From Anaerolineaceae bacterium UBA5211 (GTDB lineage: Bacteria; Chloroflexota; Anaerolineae; Anaerolineales; Anaerolineaceae), in NCBI GenBank assembly GCA_002412595.1, contig DHVJ01000008.1:1-19042 (forward strand): 19,042 bases of DNA. Direction: 5' to 3'. Positions 15,774 through 19,042 of this stretch are shown piece by piece (position 1 is the first letter of the stretch; every line of letters begins with the position of its first letter). The notes beneath the pieces were generated by a model, which searched no databases, was not told the origin of the DNA, and was given only the letters and a program-made list of their open reading frames with translations. The position numbers and the translations under genes are program-made.

Positions 15774-15802
15774 TTTATACCATAGTATAAAAAAATCGTC
15801 AA
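15774..15802 (-). promoter_or_regulatory. sigma-70-type promoter of the SAM riboswitch/MFS transcript
   Basis: On the minus strand TTGACG (15797-15802), 17 bases, then TATAAA (15774-15779) preceded by TGG (extended -10). It lies 30 to 60 bases before the riboswitch 5' end. The palindrome TTTATAC-N4-GTATAAA (15774-15791) covers the -10 and spacer and could be an operator. Confidence 0.75.
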
Positions 15803-15880
15803 TTTTCATATAAAACTTTTGCATGAAAAAAAACGTATTATTAATATACTAATAGTAATAATTTACAAAGGAGTAAAAAT

Positions 15881-16240
15881 ATGAAACTCATCATTCGCTG
15901 GTTGATTGCAAGTGCCTCGCTTTTCGTTGCCGCGTATCTTGTCCCTGGAATTCGGGTGGAAGATCAAAACGCCTGGAAAGTTTTTATCGTAATGGCCTTG
16001 GTATTAGGTCTGGTTAATGCATTGGTACGCCCGATACTGGGTGTGGTTTCTCTACCGTTGATCATCCTGACGCTGGGTATTTTTATGTTGGTCGTCAATG
16101 GGGCTTCTTTCCTGATTGCTGCGCGCATCGCGGAAGGGATGGGAGTTGGTTTCTATGTGGATAACTACTGGTCAGCCTTCCTGGGTTCCATTGTTGTCAG
16201 CATTGTCACGGTAGTTCTGCAAACCATTATCAAAGACTAA
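15881..16240 (+). CDS. phage holin family 4-helix membrane protein (PF04020/YvlD type)
   Basis: A 119-aa protein with four hydrophobic segments: RWLIASASLFVAAYLV near the N-terminus, KVFIVMALVLGLVNALV, then VVSLPLIILTLGIFMLVV, and FLGSIVVSIVTVVLQTI at the C-terminus. The NALVRPILGVVSLPLIILTLG block is characteristic of this membrane family (PF04020). Despite the holin name it is common in non-phage bacterial genomes, often in envelope-stress settings; its function is not established. AAAGGAG precedes the ATG by seven bases. The promoter is divergent from the SAM riboswitch promoter; only a weak TTGCAT/TAATAT pair is visible. It ends before a convergent gene. No phage genes are nearby. Confidence 0.92.
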   Translation: MKLIIRWLIASASLFVAAYLVPGIRVEDQNAWKVFIVMALVLGLVNALVRPILGVVSLPLIILTLGIFMLVVNGASFLIAARIAEGMGVGFYVDNYWSAFLGSIVVSIVTVVLQTIIKD

Positions 16241-16254
16241 TTTTCAATCACGAG

Positions 16255-16295
16255 TCTGGCAGATGCAATGGTTCAAGAATTATTCATCTGCCAGA
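16255..16295. terminator. candidate bidirectional terminator between convergent genes
   Basis: TCTGGCAGATG (16255-16265) pairs exactly with CATCTGCCAGA (16285-16295) over a 19-base loop. It sits after the holin-like gene and covers the last codons of the convergent peptidase gene. U tracts are weak on both sides, so it is only a candidate. Confidence 0.45.
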
Positions 16296-17137
16296 TAAAG
16301 TGCCATATTTTCCAACACCGACCACGAGTTTTCAAAATATTCAAATTGAATATCATAGAATTTTCCGTTATTCATATAACGGAGCGAGTCCTCATCATAG
16401 CCGGTGATGATAACCACATGCTCGTAAGCCGCGACGATGACCGTGTTGCCTTCCTGGTCGATATATTCATAAGGAATTCCGCCAACGCAATTGCCAATTA
16501 CCCAGGCAATCACCGGTTGGTTTGAAGCGATTTCTTGTTTAATTTCTTCAATCGTAAATCCCTTGGCCGCCTGGGCCGGCATACCGTAATTATCCCGCAG
16601 GACTTGCGCCACCGGGGCTGCATGTACGCCATAAGCGTAAGGAGGGACCTGTCCCCAGGGACCCTGTACACTGCCCACGAAACCCAGATCGGGATTATCT
16701 GAGACCGGCAATTCCATTTGAAAATTGAATTCATTGATATCTACCCCGAAATACCAGGCCCAATCATGGGCAGCTGAGGCTTCACAGCCAATCGGAAAAT
16801 ATTGACGATGTCCCCAAATATCCCAAATGTAATGAGAATCGGGAATTTGCGTGTTACCCGCTTCAATTAATGTGTCAATTTTCGACCCGGGCGCTTCCGA
16901 TTCAGCAGGCGCTTCCTGGGTCACTTCTACAGAAAACTCCTCACCCGGCGCTTCCACCAAACCCACATTTTCCGGTGTCAAAGCGCGTTTGCGTGCATAT
17001 GACTCCAATGTTTTCGCCACAATCATATCCAATGAATATGTAGCCGTGCGCGCCGCAGGTTCAGGCAGCGGCGTACAAGCTGTAAACAGTGTGAACAGAA
17101 CAACCAGTGAAAATGAAGGTGTATGGTTATAACGCAT
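16280..17137 (-). CDS. C39-like cysteine peptidase, predicted lipoprotein
   Basis: A 285-aa protein with an N-terminal hydrophobic segment ending in the lipobox LFTAC (C21), so it should be exported and lipid-anchored. A flexible Glu/Ala/Pro-rich stretch (about 62-86) follows, then a peptidase C39-like domain (PF13529 type). Q112 and C118 in QYFPIGCEAS form the oxyanion-hole/nucleophile pair, H240 in EHVVIITGYD is the general base, and N256 in RYMNNGK is the expected third residue. Stand-alone C39-like proteins act outside the cytoplasm on substrates that are mostly unknown; this is not a bacteriocin-exporter fusion. There is no good ribosome-binding site before the ATG. A perfect 13-bp inverted repeat lies just upstream and could regulate it. 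Confidence 0.9.
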   Translation of the reverse strand: MRYNHTPSFSLVVLFTLFTACTPLPEPAARTATYSLDMIVAKTLESYARKRALTPENVGLVEAPGEEFSVEVTQEAPAESEAPGSKIDTLIEAGNTQIPDSHYIWDIWGHRQYFPIGCEASAAHDWAWYFGVDINEFNFQMELPVSDNPDLGFVGSVQGPWGQVPPYAYGVHAAPVAQVLRDNYGMPAQAAKGFTIEEIKQEIASNQPVIAWVIGNCVGGIPYEYIDQEGNTVIVAAYEHVVIITGYDEDSLRYMNNGKFYDIQFEYFENSWSVLENMALYLADE

Positions 17138-17159
17138 TATGGCTCAATCATACCGGATA

Positions 17160-17188
17160 GCTATTAGGATAATATTTATCCTAATAGC
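17160..17188. repeat. perfect 13-bp inverted repeat upstream of the C39-like peptidase
   Basis: GCTATTAGGATAA (17160-17172) and TTATCCTAATAGC (17176-17188) are exact complements around TAT. The core TTAGGATAA-N3-TTATCCTAA is somewhat like metal-dependent DtxR-type operators (TTAGGTTAG palindromes), but this is a resemblance only. It lies 23 bases upstream of the peptidase ATG and may be an operator or a 5' leader hairpin. Confidence 0.8.
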
Positions 17189-17221
17189 CTTTATTCTACC
17201 ATTCAGCTTTGCTACCGCATA

Positions 17222-17344
17222 TTAAAAAATCAACCGATAGACCTGGTTACGTTTATAAACCTGCGCATCGATCCATTCATGTCCGGCTGCTCGCAGGCAC
17301 CAGTGGATATTTTGAGATTGAAGGTAGGAAGTCAACATTCCCAT
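17222..17344 (-). CDS. candidate 40-aa small protein
   Basis: A short frame (start ATG 17344, stop TAA ending at 17222). It opens MGMLTSYLQSQNIHW, continues CLRAAGHEWIDAQVYK and ends RNQVYRLIF; no known family. Support for a real gene is the AAGGAG site five bases before the ATG and a good upstream promoter candidate (17395-17424, minus). Against it, the opposite strand is also open and no homologue is known to me. It could be a regulatory or membrane-edge peptide; nothing more can be said. Confidence 0.4.
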   Translation of the reverse strand: MGMLTSYLQSQNIHWCLRAAGHEWIDAQVYKRNQVYRLIF

Positions 17345-17394
17345 CAGAACTCCTTCGAGTCTTGCCTGCCATTTTTCTTAGCATGTCTAACTTC

Positions 17395-17424
17395 ATTACA
17401 AATTAACTCATTGGATTTTATCAA
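17395..17424 (-). promoter_or_regulatory. candidate promoter for the 40-aa gene (and perhaps the C39-like gene)
   Basis: On the minus strand TTGATA (17419-17424) and TGTAAT (17395-17400), each five of six from consensus, are spaced 18 bases. The predicted start is about 45 bases before the small ORF, and a transcript could run on into the peptidase gene. Confidence 0.45.
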
Positions 17425-17527
17425 CAATTCATTTTTGAAGCCCCTTTTGAAGCCCCCTTTTTGTTTTAATAATCACGTTGAGGTTGTGGATACAAGCCCT
17501 CCGAACCATTACCTCACCTCTAGGTGC

Positions 17528-17556
17528 CCTGCCCCCTTCCCCTTTGAGGGGGCAGG
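17528..17556. repeat. GC-rich hairpin in the gap before the DUF5317 gene
   Basis: CCTGCCCCCT (17528-17537) pairs exactly with AGGGGGCAGG (17547-17556) around a 9-base pyrimidine-rich loop. A similar run (CCCC..GGGG) occurs in the SAM expression platform. It may belong to a dispersed intergenic palindrome family; other copies cannot be checked here. The surrounding 17400-17667 shows no other gene. Confidence 0.6.
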
Positions 17557-17583
17557 AGTGTCTGGAAGGCCATTAGTGAATAT

Positions 17584-17615
17584 AGCGAGTTCCCTATATA
17601 GGGAAAAAGTTCGCT
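17584..17615. repeat. nested palindrome before the DUF5317 gene
   Basis: TTCCCTATATAGGGAA (17590-17605) is a perfect 16-base palindrome, flanked by AGCGA (17584-17588) and TCGCT (17611-17615), which extend the inverted symmetry. It lies about 65 bases upstream of the DUF5317 start and could be an operator or a leader hairpin. Confidence 0.6.
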
Positions 17616-17667
17616 GAACGCCGCTGCCAAAAAAACAGGAGTTTTTTTATATCTTAAGGAAGGAGAT

Positions 17668-18255
17668 ATGGTCCTATTAGTAGCTGTACTAGCCGGTGCC
17701 TTGCTTGGTATTTTAAGGGCAAAAATCCATAAAATGCCCTATCAAGCTGTACAAATCCAGCACATTTGGTTGGTTTTGGCAGCTTATATACCGCAATTTT
17801 TCATCTTTTTTCTTCCAGCCACCCGCAGTGCTATTCCTGACCAATGGGTCTCTATCCTCTTCGTACTTTCACAAGTTTTACTGCTGATCTTTATCTGGAT
17901 CAATCGCAAAATTCCAGGCGGTTGGTTAATGGGCGTTGGATTAGGCCTGAATTTTCTGGCAATTGTATTGAATGGCGGCATGATGCCTTTGACCCCGGAA
18001 AATGCCCAGCATTTGCTGCCCGCAGGCAGCACGGTCACACTCACTTTGGGGGAGCGGGCCGGTGTCAGCAAAGATATATTGTTGGAGAAATCAGCCACAC
18101 GCTTATGGTTCCTGGGAGATGTCTTCTTACTTCCGGAATGGTTTAACTTTCCGATGGCCTTCAGCCCCGGTGATGTTCTGCTGAGTCTGGGAGCTTTTTG
18201 GCTATTTTGGGAACTTGGAAATCCACGATATCAAACCAATGAGGTGCCTGCATGA
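17668..18255 (+). CDS. DUF5317-family membrane protein
   Basis: A 195-aa protein with five to six hydrophobic segments: VLLVAVLAGALLGIL at the N-terminus, IWLVLAAYIPQFFIFFL, SILFVLSQVLLLIFIWI and GVGLGLNFLAIVLNGG. After the NGGMMPLTPE turn comes an extracytoplasmic stretch, then TRLWFLGDVFLLPEW and FSPGDVLLSLGAFWLFW. The NGG-MMP, LGD and SPGD motifs match the DUF5317 family, whose function is unknown. An AAGGAGAT site directly precedes the ATG. Its stop overlaps the next start by ATGA, so the downstream 76-aa protein is translationally coupled. It heads the plus-strand small-gene cluster. Confidence 0.9.
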   Translation: MVLLVAVLAGALLGILRAKIHKMPYQAVQIQHIWLVLAAYIPQFFIFFLPATRSAIPDQWVSILFVLSQVLLLIFIWINRKIPGGWLMGVGLGLNFLAIVLNGGMMPLTPENAQHLLPAGSTVTLTLGERAGVSKDILLEKSATRLWFLGDVFLLPEWFNFPMAFSPGDVLLSLGAFWLFWELGNPRYQTNEVPA

Positions 18256-18482
18256 ATATGCTTTTCCCCAGTACGAAACAGCGTCCCAGATTAAATGCAC
18301 GGTGTACAACCCAATCAGCTTTATTCGGTTTACAGCTTGAATTGAACTTGTGCGCCAATTCTTGCGCGCCCTCAGACCGAAAATTTTCGTCAGGATTGTT
18401 TTCGCAGAATCAAAGTGAAAAAAAGCCCATTCGAAAAGCCTTAAGTTTGGCCGATTTTGCCAGCCAGCTTGCTAACACATAA
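18252..18482 (+). CDS. 76-aa protein with a C-terminal motif shared with the 82-aa protein
   Basis: Starts in an ATGA overlap with the DUF5317 gene (ATG 18252, with GAGGTG upstream; a second ATG is at 18258). It is a small basic protein with three cysteines (near residues 18, 34 and 38), no clear signal peptide and no recognised domain. Its C-terminus, ALSLADFASQLAN, resembles ATSLAEFAARLSE at the end of the 82-aa protein 540 bases downstream (seven of thirteen identical), suggesting a shared binding element or common origin. Overlap coupling and the shared motif argue that it is real. Role unknown; it could be a precursor peptide or accessory factor of the same system. Confidence 0.65.
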   Translation: MNMLFPSTKQRPRLNARCTTQSALFGLQLELNLCANSCAPSDRKFSSGLFSQNQSEKKPIRKALSLADFASQLANT

Positions 18483-18494
18483 GTGTTTACGGAA

Positions 18495-18510
18495 AACATA
18501 CAGATATGTT
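18495..18510. repeat. short inverted repeat between the 76-aa and 47-aa genes
   Basis: AACATA (18495-18500) and TATGTT (18505-18510) pair around CAGA in the 121-base gap. No strong promoter is visible: TTGCCA and TATAAC occur but are 19 bases apart. The downstream genes may be read from the same transcript as DUF5317. Confidence 0.35.
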
Positions 18511-18603
18511 CACTAGGGAAGATGATCTTTCCTTAAAAATTTTTATTGAACCTGGCTTGCCAATTGCAACTACAGGAAACATATAACAAACAGGAGAATT
18601 GAA

Positions 18604-18747
18604 ATGAAAAAGCTTAACAAAGAATTGACCTTAGCCACCAGCCAAATGTTCAGCAGCAAAGGCCGCATGTTGATTGCGATCCTCACCATCGCCTTATTTG
18701 TGCTCAGCGCCGGTGCCCCCAGCTGCACCATCGGTATCGGAAAATAA
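18604..18747 (+). CDS. 47-aa hydrophobic peptide
   Basis: A small gene of 47 codons, supported by CAGGAGA (18591-18597) before the ATG. The N-terminal half is polar and basic (MKKLNKELTLATSQMFSSKG), followed by a helix-length hydrophobic segment (MLIAILTIALFVLSAG, 22-37). The tail is APSCTIGIGK, with one cysteine. It reads like a one-helix membrane peptide or a secreted or modified peptide with a short C-terminal core, but no processing site is certain. The next gene starts 25 bases downstream with the same ribosome-binding motif, so the two are likely co-expressed. It belongs to no family that I can name with confidence. Confidence 0.75.
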   Translation: MKKLNKELTLATSQMFSSKGRMLIAILTIALFVLSAGAPSCTIGIGK

Positions 18748-18772
18748 TTCCATAATCAGGAGAAAATCGAAA

Positions 18773-19021
18773 ATGTTAAAACAGATGTCACATACCCCCC
18801 AGGCTCATGCCAAATCAAGCAGTTCAGAATACAGCCGAATTTTGTCGGCAGCCGTAATCAACAGCAAGTTTCGTGAAATGCTGCTGAGTGACCCAGTCAA
18901 AGCCGTATCAAGCGGATACAGCGGTGAAAAATTCGAACTCGACCGCGAAGACAAGAACCGCCTGGCGACCATTCGCGCCACATCGCTGGCTGAATTTGCC
19001 GCTCGTTTATCAGAAATATAA
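18773..19021 (+). CDS. 82-aa leader-type peptide, resembling RiPP precursors (Franean1_4349/Nif11-like)
   Basis: I start it at the ATG at 18773, preceded by CAGGAGA (18757-18763); the frame is open further upstream but overlaps the previous gene. After a Ser/Gln/Ala-rich start it reads ILSAAVINSKFREMLLSDP, then VKAVSSGYSGEKFELD, REDKNRLATIRATSLAEF and AARLSEI. The xFRxxLLxDPxxAvxxGY pattern followed by an acidic segment and a SLxxFAxxL end is like leader regions of Nif11/nitrile-hydratase-like and Franean1_4349-type RiPP precursors. That likeness is my recollection of families, not a search result. No long core peptide follows the leader-like part. It may be a substrate, a binding partner or a regulator. 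Confidence 0.78.
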   Translation: MLKQMSHTPQAHAKSSSSEYSRILSAAVINSKFREMLLSDPVKAVSSGYSGEKFELDREDKNRLATIRATSLAEFAARLSEI

Positions 19022-19032
19022 CCCCTCACACA

Positions 19033-19042
19033 CAGGAGATTT
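19033..19042 (+). promoter_or_regulatory. ribosome-binding site of the next cluster gene (beyond the window)
   Basis: CAGGAGA (19033-19039) is the third copy of the motif found before the 47-aa and 82-aa genes, and lies 12 bases after the 82-aa stop codon. A further gene starts just outside the window. Confidence 0.65.

Noticed and set aside
15881..16240. Prophage remnant suggested by the holin-like protein
   Set aside because: PF04020 proteins are common in chromosomes, and there is no lysin, integrase, tail or capsid gene nearby.
16280..17137. C39-like gene as the leader peptidase of the RiPP-like cluster
   Set aside because: It is convergent and about 1.5 kb from the small peptides, lacks the ABC exporter fusion of leader peptidases, and has an exported lipoprotein form. 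A link is not excluded, but nothing supports it.
17209..17406. A 65-codon plus-strand frame opening MLPHIKKSTDRPGY
   Set aside because: No ribosome-binding site and no family character. The opposite strand holds a shorter frame with a strong ribosome-binding site and a promoter, so I favour that one.

Overview
The window looks like a chromosomal segment of an anaerobic, probably monoderm member of the Chloroflexota (Anaerolineae-like). This rests on overall flavour only: a ribose-type sugar ABC system with an Ala/Pro/Glu-rich lipoprotein linker, a membrane pyrophosphatase, a DUF5317 protein, and moderately GC-balanced DNA with AT-rich gaps. No rRNA, tRNA, CRISPR array, transposase or integrase is visible, and nothing points to recent transfer.

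From 1 to about 9000 everything reads on the minus strand. A ROK-family repressor (7699-8985) is followed by a sugar uptake and catabolism operon. Its order is lipoprotein binding protein, double-ATPase, permease, Gfo/Idh/MocA dehydrogenase, two TIM-barrel sugar isomerase/epimerase-type proteins, and a second Gfo/Idh/MocA enzyme cut by the left edge. Two oxidoreductases flanking two xylose-isomerase-like barrels is the gene set expected for an oxidation, elimination, hydration and reduction route for a non-standard sugar, such as levoglucosan or a 3-keto-glycoside. The substrate is not proven. The leader of the binding-protein gene carries an imperfect 75-base tandem repeat with a strong Shine-Dalgarno-like core in each copy.

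From 9247 to 15880, still on the minus strand, lie housekeeping genes. They are an adenine-deaminase-type amidohydrolase, a K+-independent membrane pyrophosphatase (hppA) with a clear terminator, two conserved proteins I do not recognise, and an MFS permease. The MFS gene is preceded by a complete SAM-I (S-box) riboswitch with its own sigma-70-like promoter and an expression-platform hairpin, so it should respond to S-adenosylmethionine. Its terminator hairpin also appears to contain the promoter of the next gene.

From 15881 to the right end strands are mixed: a small four-helix membrane protein (plus), a C39-like lipoprotein peptidase (minus), and a 530-base stretch with several perfect inverted repeats and a hidden 40-codon ORF. 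A plus-strand cluster closes the window: a DUF5317 membrane protein, a 76-aa protein, a 47-aa hydrophobic peptide, and an 82-aa protein resembling leader-type peptides of ribosomally made natural products. The 76-aa and 82-aa proteins share a C-terminal motif. Each small gene after the first has the same CAGGAGA ribosome-binding sequence, and another copy sits at the right edge, so the cluster continues. This run of small genes is the best candidate here for an undescribed system.
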